The notes beneath the pieces are model-generated. The model ran no database searches and was not told where the DNA came from. It saw nothing but the letters and a program-made list of their open reading frames with translations. From Streptomyces klenkii (GTDB lineage Bacteria > Actinomycetota > Actinomycetes > Streptomycetales > Streptomycetaceae): a stretch of DNA of 64,000 nucleotides. Location: the NCBI RefSeq assembly GCF_003626645.1, contig NZ_RBAM01000002.1:1-64000 (forward strand), read 5' to 3'. Below, piece by piece: positions 33,884 to 46,712 of this stretch; position 1 is the stretch's first letter; every line of letters begins with the position of its first letter. A program made the position numbers and the translations under genes.

Positions 33884-35365
33884 GTGAAGGCTGTGGACAG
33901 ACGCACCGTGCTGCGCGCGGGAGCGGGGGCGGGGCTCGCCGCGGGGTTATGGGCGCCGGCCGGGAGGGCCGCGGCGGCGGGAGGGAGCGAGGGCCGCGAC
34001 TGGGGCGGTCTGAAGCGACTGCTCGGCGGGCGGCTGTACTTCCCCGGTGACCCCCGGTTCGCGCCGCTGAACATGCCGGCCAACCACTCCTACTCCCACC
34101 GCGTCCCGGCGGCCATCGCCTGCCCGCGCAGCCACGAGGAAGTGCTCGCGACGGTCGAATGGGCGGGCCGGCACGCCATCGGCGTCGTCCCGCGCGGCGG
34201 CGGCCACAGCTACGCCGGCTACTCGACGTCGGACGGCGGCCTCCTGGTCCACCTGGGCGGCATGCGCGACGTGACGGTGAACGGCACGACCCTCACCGTC
34301 GGGGCCGGCGCCCGCGAACTCGACGTGTACGCGGCGCTGAAGGACACGGGCCTGCTGCTGCCCGGCGGGCGGTGCCCGGAGGTCGGCGTCGGCGGCCTGG
34401 TGCTGGGCGGCGGCATCGGCCCGGCCACCCGCGCCTACGGCCTGACCTGCGACAGCCTCACCGGCACCACCGTCGTGACGGGCGACGCGTACACCGCGCG
34501 CTGCGACGAGAACAGCAACTCCGAGCTGTTCTGGGCGTGCCGCGGAGGGGCGGGCGGCAACTTCGGGATCAACACCTCGTTCACGTTCACCCTGCACCCG
34601 GTCCGCCGCGCGACGGCCTGGTACGACCTGTCATGGGCCTGGAAGGACGCGGCACCCGCCCTGAAGAGGCTCGCCGAACTGATCGCGGAGCCCCGCTACC
34701 GGAAGAGCCTCACCTGCCAGTTCGGCCTCCGGACGGCCGGAGAGCGGCGCGTCTACGCCCAGGGGCTCTGCTTCGGCTCCGAGCGCTCCGAGCACCCCGA
34801 GCAGACCCTGCGCACACTCGTCACCCGGCTGCGGCCGCGGCGGAGCGCCACCGGCACGGCCGGCATCTGGGAGTGCATGCGCCGCTTCCACGAGACCCCG
34901 CCGGGAGACCCGTACGCCGCCGGCTCGATCGTGGCCGGAAAGGACCTCGGCGCGTCCGTCGTCGACGAGCTCGTCGACTCGCTCGGCAGCTGGAAGGCCG
35001 CGTCACCGGATTCCCGGGCGGCCGTCTCCTTCTTCGCGATGGGCGGCGCGGACGCGGCGCTGCGCCCCGCGGACACCGCGTACGTCCACCGTGACGCCAC
35101 CGTCATCGTGGACCTGGCCGCGCACTGGTCGGACGCGGACCCGGCGCCGGTGCCCGACGCCAACAGGCAGCAGCTGCAAGCGCTCTACCGCTCGCTGAGC
35201 AGGCACCTGGGCACGGACGCCTACCAGAACTTCCCCGACCCGGGGCTCAGGAACTGGCAGACCGCCTACTACGGCGGGAACTACGCGAGGCTTCAGACGG
35301 TCAAGAGGACCGTCGACCCCGCGCGGCTGTTCACGTACCCGCAGGGCATCGCCCCCACCCCGTAG
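33884..35365 (+). CDS. Tat-exported FAD-linked oxidase (berberine-bridge type) with TTA codon
   Basis: A 493-residue BBE-type flavin oxidoreductase. The Tat signal DRRTVLRAGAGAGLAAG is at 5-21. The FAD-binding domain includes RGGGHSYAGYS with His108 and GGRCPEVGVGG with Cys164, the two residues that attach FAD covalently in bicovalent family members. The C-terminal BBE segment ends YYGGNYARLQTVKR. Leu22 is coded by TTA (33947-33949), so expression should require bldA. Substrates are probably sugars or alcohols. A GTG start at 33884 is chosen. Confidence 0.9.
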   Translation: MKAVDRRTVLRAGAGAGLAAGLWAPAGRAAAAGGSEGRDWGGLKRLLGGRLYFPGDPRFAPLNMPANHSYSHRVPAAIACPRSHEEVLATVEWAGRHAIGVVPRGGGHSYAGYSTSDGGLLVHLGGMRDVTVNGTTLTVGAGARELDVYAALKDTGLLLPGGRCPEVGVGGLVLGGGIGPATRAYGLTCDSLTGTTVVTGDAYTARCDENSNSELFWACRGGAGGNFGINTSFTFTLHPVRRATAWYDLSWAWKDAAPALKRLAELIAEPRYRKSLTCQFGLRTAGERRVYAQGLCFGSERSEHPEQTLRTLVTRLRPRRSATGTAGIWECMRRFHETPPGDPYAAGSIVAGKDLGASVVDELVDSLGSWKAASPDSRAAVSFFAMGGADAALRPADTAYVHRDATVIVDLAAHWSDADPAPVPDANRQQLQALYRSLSRHLGTDAYQNFPDPGLRNWQTAYYGGNYARLQTVKRTVDPARLFTYPQGIAPTP

Positions 35366-35380
35366 CGGGAGCGTTCACGC

Positions 35381-35409
35381 ACGGCCCCCGGACCGAAGCC
35401 GGGGGCCGT
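35381..35409. terminator. Bidirectional hairpin terminator
   Basis: ACGGCCCCCGG (35381-35391) pairs perfectly with 35399-35409 around a seven-base loop, between two convergent genes. Confidence 0.85.
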
Positions 35410-35415
35410 CATCCG

Positions 35416-37245
35416 TCAGCCGAGGCGCCGCACCAGCGCCCGGTACTCGTCCCACAGCTCCTTCGGCGTGTGCTCGCCGAACGTGTTCAGGTGCTCGGGG
35501 ATGAGCGCGGCCTCTTCGCGCCACACGTCCTCGTCCACCGTGAGCAGCAGGTCGAGGTCCTCGTCGGAGATGTCCAGGCCCCGGGTGTCGAGGGCCTCGC
35601 GGGTCGGCAGGATGCCGATGGGGGTCTCGACGCCGTCGGCGCGGCCGTCGAGGCGGTCGACGATCCACTTCAGGACGCGGCTGTTGTCACCGAAGCCCGG
35701 CCACACGAAGCGGCCGTCCGCGTCCTTGCGGAACCAGTTGACGTAGAAGATCTTCGGGAGCAGGGACGCGTCCCGGTCCTGGCCGACCTTGATCCAGTGG
35801 CCCATGTAGTCGCCCATGTTGTAGCCGCAGAACGGCAGCATGGCGAACGGGTCGCGGCGCAGCTCGCCGACCTTGCCCTCGGCGGCGGCGGTCTTCTCGG
35901 AGGCGACGTTGGCGCCGAGGAAGACGCCGTGCTGCCAGTCGAAGGACTCGGTCACCAGCGGGACGGCGGAGGCGCGGCGGCCGCCGAAGAGGATCGCCGA
36001 GATCGGCACGCCCTTGGGGTCCTCCCACTCGGGCGCGATGATCGGGCACTGCGAGGCGGGCACGGTGAAGCGGGCGTTGGGGTGGGCGGCCGGGGTGTCC
36101 GAGGCCGGGGTCCAGTCGTTGCCCTTCCAGTCCGTCAGGTGGGCGGGCTGCTCCTCGGTCATGCCCTCCCACCACACGTCGCCGTCGTCGGTGAGGGCGA
36201 CGTTGGTGAAGACGGAGTTGCCCCAGAGGGTCTTCATGGCGTTGGCGTTGGTGTGCTCGCCGGTGCCGGGGGCGACGCCGAAGAAGCCGGCCTCGGGGTT
36301 GATGGCGTAGAGGCGGCCGTCCTCGCCGAAGCGCATCCAGGCGATGTCGTCGCCGATGGTCTCCACCGTCCAGCCGGAGACGGTGGGCTCCAGCATGGCG
36401 AGGTTGGTCTTGCCGCAGGCGGACGGGAAGGCCGCGGCGACGTACTTGGACTCGCCCTGGGGCGGGGTGAGCTTGAGGATGAGCATGTGCTCGGCGAGCC
36501 AGCCCTCGTCGCGGGCCATCACGGACGCGATGCGCAGCGCGTAGCACTTCTTGCCGAGCAGGGCGTTGCCGCCGTAGCCGGAGCCGTAGGACCAGATCTC
36601 GCGGTCCTCGGGGAAGTGCGAGATGTACTTGGTGGGGTTGCAGGGCCAGGCGACGTCGGCCTCGCCCTCGGCGAGCGGCGCGCCGAGGGTGTGGACGGCC
36701 TTGACGAAGAAGCCGTCGGTGCCGAGCTCGTCGAGGACGGCCTGACCCATGCGGGTCATGGTGCGCATGGAGACGGCGACGTAGGCCGAGTCGGTGATCT
36801 CGACGCCGATGGCGGACAGCGGGGAGCCGACCGGGCCCATGCAGAAGGGCACGACGTACATGGTGCGGCCGCGCATGGAGCCGCGGAAGATGCCGCCCTG
36901 GTCGTCCTTGCCCTGGAAGACCTCGCGCATCTCGGCGGGGGCCTTCCAGTGGTTGGTCGGGCCGGCGTCCTCCTCCCGCTCGGAACAGATGAACGTGCGG
37001 TCCTCGACGCGCGCCACGTCAGTGGGGTCGGAGGCGGCGTAGTACGAGTTGGGGCGCTTGACCGGGTCGAGCTTCTTGAAGGTGCCCTTGGCGACGAGCT
37101 CCTCGCACAGGCGCTCGTACTCCGCCTCGGATCCGTCGCACCAGACCACGCGGTCCGGCTGAGTGAGGGCGGCGATCTCGTCGACCCAGGAGATCAGCTC
37201 CTGGTGCTGGGTGGGGGTGGTGGGAGCCGCACTGCTGCGCGCCAC
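35416..37245 (-). CDS. pckA: Phosphoenolpyruvate carboxykinase (GTP)
   Basis: A 609-residue GTP-dependent enzyme converting oxaloacetate to phosphoenolpyruvate and CO2. [13 protein letters not shown] contains the kinase loop and the reactive Cys of the GTP class; [11 protein letters not shown] and [16 protein letters not shown] are further conserved stretches. The start is a GTG at 37245 with GGAG upstream, giving the expected family size of about 605-610; the open frame extends 27 codons further. Gluconeogenic gene; no operon partners. Confidence 0.96.
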   Translation of the reverse strand: MARSSAAPTTPTQHQELISWVDEIAALTQPDRVVWCDGSEAEYERLCEELVAKGTFKKLDPVKRPNSYYAASDPTDVARVEDRTFICSEREEDAGPTNHWKAPAEMREVFQGKDDQGGIFRGSMRGRTMYVVPFCMGPVGSPLSAIGVEITDSAYVAVSMRTMTRMGQAVLDELGTDGFFVKAVHTLGAPLAEGEADVAWPCNPTKYISHFPEDREIWSYGSGYGGNALLGKKCYALRIASVMARDEGWLAEHMLILKLTPPQGESKYVAAAFPSACGKTNLAMLEPTVSGWTVETIGDDIAWMRFGEDGRLYAINPEAGFFGVAPGTGEHTNANAMKTLWGNSVFTNVALTDDGDVWWEGMTEEQPAHLTDWKGNDWTPASDTPAAHPNARFTVPASQCPIIAPEWEDPKGVPISAILFGGRRASAVPLVTESFDWQHGVFLGANVASEKTAAAEGKVGELRRDPFAMLPFCGYNMGDYMGHWIKVGQDRDASLLPKIFYVNWFRKDADGRFVWPGFGDNSRVLKWIVDRLDGRADGVETPIGILPTREALDTRGLDISDEDLDLLLTVDEDVWREEAALIPEHLNTFGEHTPKELWDEYRALVRRLG

Positions 37246-37517
37246 GATCGCTCCGTCCCGCCGGAAACCACGCTGCCCCGGCGTAGAGATTGAGGGTTGA
37301 ACGGGCCCTCCCGGCGCTCGGCGCACGGAAAAGCCCGCTTCGTCGTTGTCTGCCCCTTGGGGGCTGCGACCCAGACGCTTCGTGACCGCTCATCCGGTGC
37401 CGCCCGCACTCATTTGATCATCCGACTCCGTTTACGTTCTGTCCAGGGGGCGCTCCCGTGACCATCGCCACGTGATACTGATCCGTAACTTACGGTGGCG
37501 TAGGTAGCATGACGTGC

Positions 37518-38276
37518 ATGACTCCCGCGCCCGACGCAGCGCCTCCCGCGCTCACCGCGCCCGCCGGCGCCGCGGCAGCAGCAGCCCTCCCCGCCGATGC
37601 TGCCCATTCCGCCGCCTCCCCGCCCGCCGAGCCGCCGATCCCGGTCAAGCCGCGCCTCCGCGGCTGGCTGCACGCGGGCATGTTCCCCGCCGTGCTGATC
37701 GCCGGCGTCTTCCTGACCGCCCTCGCCGACAGCACCCGCGGCCGGATCGCCTGCGCGGTCTACGTCCTCACCGCGGGATCGCTCTTCGGCGTCAGCGCCC
37801 TCTACCACCGGGGCAACTGGAGCCCGCGCGTCAACGCCGTGCTGCGCCGCCTCGACCACGCGAACATCTTCCTGATCATCGCCGGTACGTACACTCCGCT
37901 GACGATGCTGCTGGTCCCCGGCGGCCGGGGGCAGGTGCTCCTGTGGGCCGTGTGGGCGGCCGCGGCGACGGGCATCGCCTTCCGCGTCTTCTGGCTCGGC
38001 GCCCCGCGCTGGCTCTACATCCCCTGCTACATCGCCATGGGCTGGGCAGCGGTCTTCTTCCTGCCCGACTTCCTGCGCAAGGGCGGCATCGCCGTCCTCG
38101 TCCTGGTGGTCATCGGGGGGCTGCTCTACAGCGTGGGCGGCGTCATCTACGGCATCAAGCGGCCGAATCCGTCACCGCGCTGGTTCGGCTTCCACGAGGT
38201 CTTCCACTCGCTCACGCTGGCGGCGTTCACCGTGCACTACGTCGGCATCTCGTTGGTGGCGTACACCCACACCTGA
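37518..38276 (+). CDS. trhA: Hemolysin III / TrhA family membrane protein (PAQR type)
   Basis: A 252-residue polytopic protein with seven helices (about 48-245). Conserved metal-site residues are seen in SALYHRGNW, RRLDHANIF and FHEVFHSLTLAAFTVHY (with HxxxH). The N-terminal 45 residues are Ala/Pro-rich and cytosolic. The family relates to adiponectin receptors and affects membrane energetics and lipid homeostasis; the haemolysin name is historical. ATG 37518 is chosen, with another ATG nine bases upstream. It is divergent from pckA. Confidence 0.9.
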   Translation: MTPAPDAAPPALTAPAGAAAAAALPADAAHSAASPPAEPPIPVKPRLRGWLHAGMFPAVLIAGVFLTALADSTRGRIACAVYVLTAGSLFGVSALYHRGNWSPRVNAVLRRLDHANIFLIIAGTYTPLTMLLVPGGRGQVLLWAVWAAAATGIAFRVFWLGAPRWLYIPCYIAMGWAAVFFLPDFLRKGGIAVLVLVVIGGLLYSVGGVIYGIKRPNPSPRWFGFHEVFHSLTLAAFTVHYVGISLVAYTHT

Positions 38277-38309
38277 GGCGCCGCTGCCCACGGCGACGGC
38301 CGCGAACGA

Positions 38310-38341
38310 ACGGCCGCGACCCACCCACGGGTCGCGGCCGT
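38310..38341. terminator. Bidirectional hairpin terminator
   Basis: ACGGCCGCGACCC (38310-38322) pairs perfectly with 38329-38341 around ACCCAC, followed by TTTCT, between two convergent genes. Confidence 0.85.
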
Positions 38342-38374
38342 TTCTCGTGTCCGTACGCCCGTACGGGCCGGGCG

Positions 38375-40441
<2,067 letters not shown>

Positions 40442-40539
40442 GGGCCCATCCTTGCGCACGGTGCGCCCTCCCGGGCGGGTGGCCGTGGGGCCGTGTCAGT
40501 CCCGGGCCGGTCCGGCGGTGCCGGGCCGGCCCCCGGTCG

Positions 40540-40767
40540 TCAGGAGGACTTCGGGGCGGCGGCCGGAGCCGCGGCGGCGGCCTCGGCGTCCGGGGACTCC
40601 TCGAAGTCCACCCGCTTCATGTGCTTGTTCATGCTCTTCATCAGGAACCACACCGCCACGCCGATGACGGCGAAGACGATGAAGCCGAGGACACCCGGGG
40701 TGACCTTGTTCTTGTCGAGTTCTTCGGCGAGCGGCACCAGCTGGGCGGCGGCGAGGGAGCTCATCAT
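40540..40767 (-). CDS. Small single-pass membrane protein
   Basis: A 75-residue protein with one transmembrane helix (about 26-43, GVLGFIVFAVIGVAVWFLM), then KSMNKHMKRVDFEE and an Ala/Pro tail. This is the small protein that regularly follows mca in streptomycetes. It starts four bases after the mca stop, so it is in that operon. The function is unknown. Confidence 0.82.
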   Translation of the reverse strand: MMSSLAAAQLVPLAEELDKNKVTPGVLGFIVFAVIGVAVWFLMKSMNKHMKRVDFEESPDAEAAAAAPAAAPKSS

Positions 40768-40771
40768 GGGG

Positions 40772-41659
40772 TCAATTGTTGCGGATGCCCGCGAAGAGGT
40801 CGTCCTCGGGGAGGGACGTGCCGACGACGGACTTCGCCAGCTCGTACTCCTCGGTCGGCCAGATCTCCCGCTGGAGGTCCAGCGGCACGCGGAACCAGCC
40901 GCCGTCCGGGTCGATCTGCGTGGCGTGCGCGATCAGCGCCTTATCGCGGATCTCGAAGAAGTCACCGCACGGAACGTAGGTGGTCAGCGTGCGCTCGCGG
41001 CCCATGGTGTGCCAGCGCTCCAGCCACTCCCCGTACGGGGACTCCATGCCGCGCTCCAGCAGCGCCTCGTGCAGCGCCTGGGTGCGCGGCCGGTTGAAGC
41101 CCTGGTTGTAGTAGAGCTTCAGCGGCTGCCACGGCTCGCCGGCCTCGGGGTAGCGGGAGGCGTCGCCGGCCGCCTCGAAGGCCACCATCGAGATCTTGTG
41201 CGTCATGATGTGGTCGGGGTGCGGGTAGCCGCCGTTCTCGTCGTACGTGGTGACCACGTGCGGACGGAACTCGCGGATGAGCTTCACCAGCCGCCCGGCC
41301 GCCTCGTCCACGTCCTGGAGGGCGAAGCAGCCCTCCGGCAGCGGCGGCAGCGGGTCGCCCTCCGGCAGGCCGGAGTCGACGAATCCCAGCCACTCCTGCT
41401 TGACGCCCAGGATGTCGCGCGCCTCGGCCATCTCCTTGGCGCGGACCTCGTGGATGTTCTTCTCGATGTACGGGTCGCCCTGGAGCTTGGGGTTGAGGAT
41501 GGAGCCGCGCTCGCCGCCCGTGCAGGTGGCCACCAGCACGTCCACCCCCTCGGACACGTACTTGGCCATCGTGGCCGCGCCCTTGCTCGACTCGTCGTCG
41601 GGGTGGGCATGCACGGCCATCAGTCGCAGCTGCTCAGTCAAGGCTCGATCCTCAGTCAC
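40772..41659 (-). CDS. mca: Mycothiol S-conjugate amidase
   Basis: A 295-residue zinc amidase that cleaves mycothiol-toxin conjugates so that the mercapturic acid is exported. Zinc ligands lie in AVHAHPDDE (15-23) and GGYPHPDHI (about 149-157). CTGGERGSILNP is typical of the Mca/MshB family, and DPDGGWFRVPL with a length near 295 points to Mca rather than MshB. It confirms an actinomycete using mycothiol. It is divergent from the DUF4307 gene. Confidence 0.95.
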   Translation of the reverse strand: MTEDRALTEQLRLMAVHAHPDDESSKGAATMAKYVSEGVDVLVATCTGGERGSILNPKLQGDPYIEKNIHEVRAKEMAEARDILGVKQEWLGFVDSGLPEGDPLPPLPEGCFALQDVDEAAGRLVKLIREFRPHVVTTYDENGGYPHPDHIMTHKISMVAFEAAGDASRYPEAGEPWQPLKLYYNQGFNRPRTQALHEALLERGMESPYGEWLERWHTMGRERTLTTYVPCGDFFEIRDKALIAHATQIDPDGGWFRVPLDLQREIWPTEEYELAKSVVGTSLPEDDLFAGIRNN

Positions 41660-41767
41660 TGGTCATGGCCCGTCTTATCGGTGTGTCGGGGCGCCTCCTA
41701 TAGTGACCGAAGCGGGAGTCGTTTCATTCCGAGTTCTCCCGAGCGGCACCGACCCGGAGGAAAGATC

Positions 41768-42178
41768 ATGGCTGCGGCACGCGAGGGGCTGCCCGACGGT
41801 CGCTACGGCCGCTCGGCGGACGCGCGCGCGGACCGCAAGCTCAAGATCGTCGGGGCGGTGCTGGGCGCCGGGCTGCTGGGCGTGATCGCCTGGTCCGGGA
41901 TCCACTACATCACCAAGACGGACGTCAGCGGCCAGCTCATCCGCTCGAAGACGGTCTCGGACAGCGCCGTGCAGGCGGTCCTGGAGATCCGCAAGGACAA
42001 GGACCAGACCGGCGTGTGCACGCTGCGCTCGCTCGGCGCCGACGGCTCCGAGGTCGGCCGCAAGGACGTCACGCTGGACCGCCGCGAGGAGCACTTCACC
42101 GAGTCCGTCACGATCCGTACGACGCAGCACGCGGCGGCCACGGAGCTGGAGGGCTGCCAGACGCGGTCGGGGCGCTGA
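41768..42178 (+). CDS. DUF4307 membrane protein
   Basis: A 136-residue protein with a basic N-terminus (GRYGRSADARADRKLK), one transmembrane helix (about 26-46, GAVLGAGLLGVIAWSGIHYI) and an extracytoplasmic domain with IRSKTVSDSAVQAVLEIRKD and a C-terminal Cys in ELEGCQTRSG. This matches DUF4307, always near mca and greA in actinomycetes. GGAGGAAAG precedes the ATG. The function is unknown. Confidence 0.9.
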   Translation: MAAAREGLPDGRYGRSADARADRKLKIVGAVLGAGLLGVIAWSGIHYITKTDVSGQLIRSKTVSDSAVQAVLEIRKDKDQTGVCTLRSLGADGSEVGRKDVTLDRREEHFTESVTIRTTQHAAATELEGCQTRSGR

Positions 42179-42456
42179 CGCCCGTACCGCCCGCCGTATC
42201 GCCTGCCGTGCCGCCCGCCCGGCGTCCAGGGGCGCTGACGCGCCGCAGCTGATCCGGTACGGTCCGCGCAGGCCTCGCTGACCTGCGTTGACGCGATTCT
42301 TGCGCGATTTCTCCCGTTTGCTTCTTCCCCCTCTCCGGACCCAATTGTTAGGCTCGTGGTTTCGCCCCGCTTTGAAGGTGCACCCTTCTGAGTAGGGCGT
42401 TCATTTGTTATCGCGATGTATCCCAAGCATTTCCCCAGTACCGACGAGGAGCACCT

Positions 42457-42954
42457 GTGACCCAGACCAGCGACAACGTCACCTGGCTGACTCAGGAGGC
42501 GTACGACCAGCTCAAGGCCGAGCTGGAGTACCTGTCTGGTCCCGCTCGCACCGAGATCGCGACCAAGATCGCGGCCGCGCGCGAGGAGGGTGACCTGCGA
42601 GAGAACGGCGGGTACCACGCGGCCAAGGAGGAGCAGGGCAAGCAGGAGCTCCGCGTGCGCCAGCTCACCCAGCTGCTGGAGAACGCGAAGGTCGGCGAGG
42701 CCCCGGCGGCCACCGGCGTCGTCGCGCCCGGCATGGTGGTGACCATCGCCTTCGACGGTGACGTGGACGACACCATGGAGTTCCTCCTCGCCTCCCGCGA
42801 GTACGCCAGCTCGGACATCGAGACGTACTCGCCGCAGTCCCCGCTGGGCTCCGGCGTCAACGGCAAGAAGATCGGCGAGGACGCCCAGTACGAGCTGCCG
42901 AACGGCAAGAAGGCCATGGTCCGCATCCTGGAGGCCAAGCCGTACAGCGGCTGA
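42457..42954 (+). CDS. greA: Transcription elongation factor GreA
   Basis: A 165-residue factor that stimulates RNA cleavage by backtracked RNA polymerase. The N-terminal coiled coil (about 5-80) has the acidic tip in AAAREEGDLRENGGYH (DL-EN), and the C-terminal FKBP-like domain (about 85-163) ends GKKAMVRILEAKPYSG. It has a GTG start with CGAGGAGCACCT upstream. The 278-base upstream region must carry its promoter; a strong terminator follows. Confidence 0.96.
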   Translation: MTQTSDNVTWLTQEAYDQLKAELEYLSGPARTEIATKIAAAREEGDLRENGGYHAAKEEQGKQELRVRQLTQLLENAKVGEAPAATGVVAPGMVVTIAFDGDVDDTMEFLLASREYASSDIETYSPQSPLGSGVNGKKIGEDAQYELPNGKKAMVRILEAKPYSG

Positions 42955-42974
42955 CCGGCCCCGGGCGCATGCCT

Positions 42975-43020
42975 GCCGAAGGCCCGGCCGTCCCCTGCGG
43001 GGGGTGGCCGGGCCTTCGGC
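42975..43020. terminator. Hairpin terminator between greA and the ABC permease gene
   Basis: GCCGAAGGCCCGGCC (42975-42989) pairs perfectly with 43006-43020 around a 16-base loop; the genes on both sides converge on it. Confidence 0.88.
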
Positions 43021-43041
43021 GTGCTCAGGCCGTTGTCGTAG

Positions 43042-43898
43042 TCAGGCCGTTGCCGAGCGGAACTTCCGCACCGCCAGCGTCCGGAACAGCACGATGATCA
43101 GCACCGACCAGATCAGCGACGCCCACACCGGGTGCTGCATCGGCCACGCCGCCGGCACGGGATAGCCCTCCGGCAGGTTGCCGAAGAGCTGCCGCGCCGC
43201 CTGCACGGTCGCGCTGAAGGGGTTCCACTCCGCGATGTTGCGCAGCACCATCGGCATGTTGTCGGCGGGCACGAACGCGTTGGAGATGAAGGTGAGCGGG
43301 AAGAGCCAGATCAGCCCGCCCGAGGTGGCCGCCTCCGGGGTGCGCACGGACAGCCCGATCAGCGCGCCGATCCAGGAGAAGGCGTAGCCGAGCAGGAGCA
43401 GCAGCGCGAAGCCCGCCACGGCCTTGAGGACGCCCTCGTGGATCCGCCAGCCCACGATGACCGCGACGACCGCCAGCACGACGAGCGTGAGCGCGGTCTG
43501 GACGAGGTCGGCGAGCGTGCGGCCGGTGAGGACGGCGCCGCGGGCCATGGGCAGGGACCGGAAGCGGTCGATCAGCCCCTTGTGCATGTCGTCGGCGATG
43601 CCCGCCCCGGCGCCCGCCGTGGCGAAGGTGACCGTCTGGGCGAAGATGCCCGCCATGAGGAACTGGCGGTACGTGGACGGGTCCGTGCTGCCGCCGACGG
43701 CGATCGAGCCGCCGAAGACGTAGCTGAACAGCACCACGAACATGATCGGCTGGATGAGCCCGAAGATGACCACCTCGGGGATGCGGATCATCCGGATCAG
43801 GTTGCGCTTGGCGACGACGAGGGAGTCGCGCACGGAGCGGCCGAGGCCGCCGTGGACGCGGAGGGCGGCGGCTCTGGAGGCGGGGCTGCCGATGACGC

Positions 43899-43902
<4 letters not shown>
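43042..43902 (-). CDS. ABC-2 type exporter permease (DrrB-like)
   Basis: A 286-residue membrane protein with six helices (about 45-275) and the ABC-2 signature GLIDRFRSLPMARGAVLTGR (about 108-127) as in daunorubicin permease DrrB. Its ATG overlaps the stop of the ATPase gene (ATGA), so it is coupled. It probably exports a hydrophobic drug or lipid. The frame is open far upstream inside the ATPase gene, but ATG 43902 is the only start consistent with the family. Confidence 0.9.
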
Positions 43903-44966
<1,064 letters not shown>

Positions 44967-45158
44967 GGAAGTTCTCCCCGCTGGGTGACGTATTACCTGA
45001 TTTTACGTTCGGTGGTGTGATCCTGCCCTGTGAATGTTGTTCCCCGCTTGTGCAGACAACAGGGAGCAATACCGGGCAATGCCGAACAAGCGCGGAGGGC
45101 GGCGCAGGGCAATCCCCCTTCCCCGTACGGTCATCGGGCCTGCGAGTCCGCAGCCCTC

Positions 45159-46394
45159 TCAGCCGGCCGTCCGGTACCCCGCCTCCCGCAGGGCCGCCGC
45201 CACCTCCTCGCAGTGCGCGGGCCCCTTCGTCTCCAGGTGCAGCTCCACTTCCGCCTCGGCCAGGCCGAGCCTCGGGTCGGTGCGGACGTGGCCGATGTCC
45301 AGGACGTTGGCGTCGGCCGCGGAGAGCACCTCCAGGAGCGCGGCGAGCGCGCCCGGGCGGTCGGTCAGCCGCAGCCGCAGGCTCAAGTAGCGGCCGGCCG
45401 CCGCCATCCCGTGCCGCAGGACGCGCTGGAGCAGCAGCGGGTCGACGTTGCCGCCCGACAACACGGCGACGAGAGGTCCCTCGAACGAGTCGGGATCGGC
45501 CAGCAGCGCCGCCACCGGGGCCGCTCCGGCCGGCTCCACGACCATCTTGGCGCGCTCCAGGCACAGCAGCAGCGCCCCGGCCAGGGCGTCCTCGGAGACC
45601 GTACGGACCGCGTCGACCAGCTCCCGGACGATGCCGAAAGGCACGTCCCCGGGGCGGCCCACCAGGATGCCGTCGGCCATCGTCACCGGCTTCGCGAGCG
45701 CCACGGGGTGCCCGGCGGCCAGCGACGGCGGGTACGCGGCCGCGCCCGCCGCCTGCACGCCCACGATCCGGACGTCCGGCCGCAGCGCCTTGACCGCGGT
45801 CGCGATCCCGGCCGCGAGCCCGCCGCCGCCCACGGCCACCACGATCGTGCGCACCTCGGGGCACTGCTGGAGGATCTCCAGGCCGACGGTGCCCTGACCG
45901 GTGATGACGTCCGGGTGGTCGAAGGGGTGGACGAAGACGGCGCCCGTCGCGCGGGCGCAGCGGCGGGCCTCGGACAGCGCCTCGTCCAGCACCTGCCCGC
46001 GCAGGCGCACCTCGGCGCCGTACGCGCGGGTCGCTGCGACCTTCGGCAGGGGCGCGCTCACCGGCATGAACACCGTGGCGCGCACGCCCAGGAGCGCGGC
46101 CGCCAGGGCCACGCCCTGCGCATGGTTGCCCGCGCTGGCGGCCACGACCCCCGCCGCGCGCTCCCCCTGCGACAGCCCGGCGATGCGCGTGTACGCGCCG
46201 CGGACCTTGAAGGATCCGGTCCGCTGGAGGTTCTCGCACTTGAGGCGGACGGGGCCGCCGATCAGGCGGGAGAGGTGGCGGCTGCCCTCCAGGGCGGTGA
46301 CGCGGGTGACGCCCGAGAGGACCGTCCGGGCGCGCAGGACGTCGTCGAGGGTGACAGCGGGCAGGACGGGCCGGCCCGCTGCGCGTACAGCCAT
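45159..46394 (-). CDS. ilvA: Threonine dehydratase with ACT domain
   Basis: A 411-residue PLP enzyme deaminating threonine (and serine) to 2-oxobutyrate. The PLP lysine is Lys63 in RTGSFKVRGAY; VAASAGNHAQGVAL and the phosphate-binding GGGGLAAGIA are present. A single ACT domain (about 335-405) suggests allosteric control. The 400-residue size with one ACT domain is the catabolic/short type common in actinomycetes. The start at 46394 is followed by MAVRAAGRP. It is divergent from the MarR gene. Confidence 0.93.
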   Translation of the reverse strand: MAVRAAGRPVLPAVTLDDVLRARTVLSGVTRVTALEGSRHLSRLIGGPVRLKCENLQRTGSFKVRGAYTRIAGLSQGERAAGVVAASAGNHAQGVALAAALLGVRATVFMPVSAPLPKVAATRAYGAEVRLRGQVLDEALSEARRCARATGAVFVHPFDHPDVITGQGTVGLEILQQCPEVRTIVVAVGGGGLAAGIATAVKALRPDVRIVGVQAAGAAAYPPSLAAGHPVALAKPVTMADGILVGRPGDVPFGIVRELVDAVRTVSEDALAGALLLCLERAKMVVEPAGAAPVAALLADPDSFEGPLVAVLSGGNVDPLLLQRVLRHGMAAAGRYLSLRLRLTDRPGALAALLEVLSAADANVLDIGHVRTDPRLGLAEAEVELHLETKGPAHCEEVAAALREAGYRTAG

Positions 46395-46712
46395 GAGGCC
46401 AGTGTGGCAGCCGGGCGGGCGGGGCGCGTGCGGCTGCCGGAGGGCTCTGCTCGCGATGGCCCCGCGGCTCGATTCGGCTCGGTTTCGGCTCGCTTGCGCC
46501 TCGTTTACGTAACGACCTTATGTAACGACCGTCGTGGCCAACGCATATCGCACAGCTGATTCCGGTGGGCATCGCAGTGCATATCCATGCATACCGAGCG
46601 GATTGTGAGGCACCGCTCCAGCGGATTGTCCGCCACCGGCCCAGGGGCCCTCCCGGCCGCGTACTCTGTCCCCCAATCTTCCCTGCCCGACGCACGAAGT
46701 GAGCCCCAGGCC
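46395..46712. promoter_or_regulatory. Divergent ilvA/marR region with repeats
   Basis: No gene is supported. TACGTAACGACC (46506-46517) and TATGTAACGACC (46519-46530) form a direct repeat with a 13-base period, and GCATATC and TGCATATCCATGCATA appear at about 46544 and 46578-46593. These are candidate sites for the MarR regulator or promoter elements. Confidence 0.4.
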
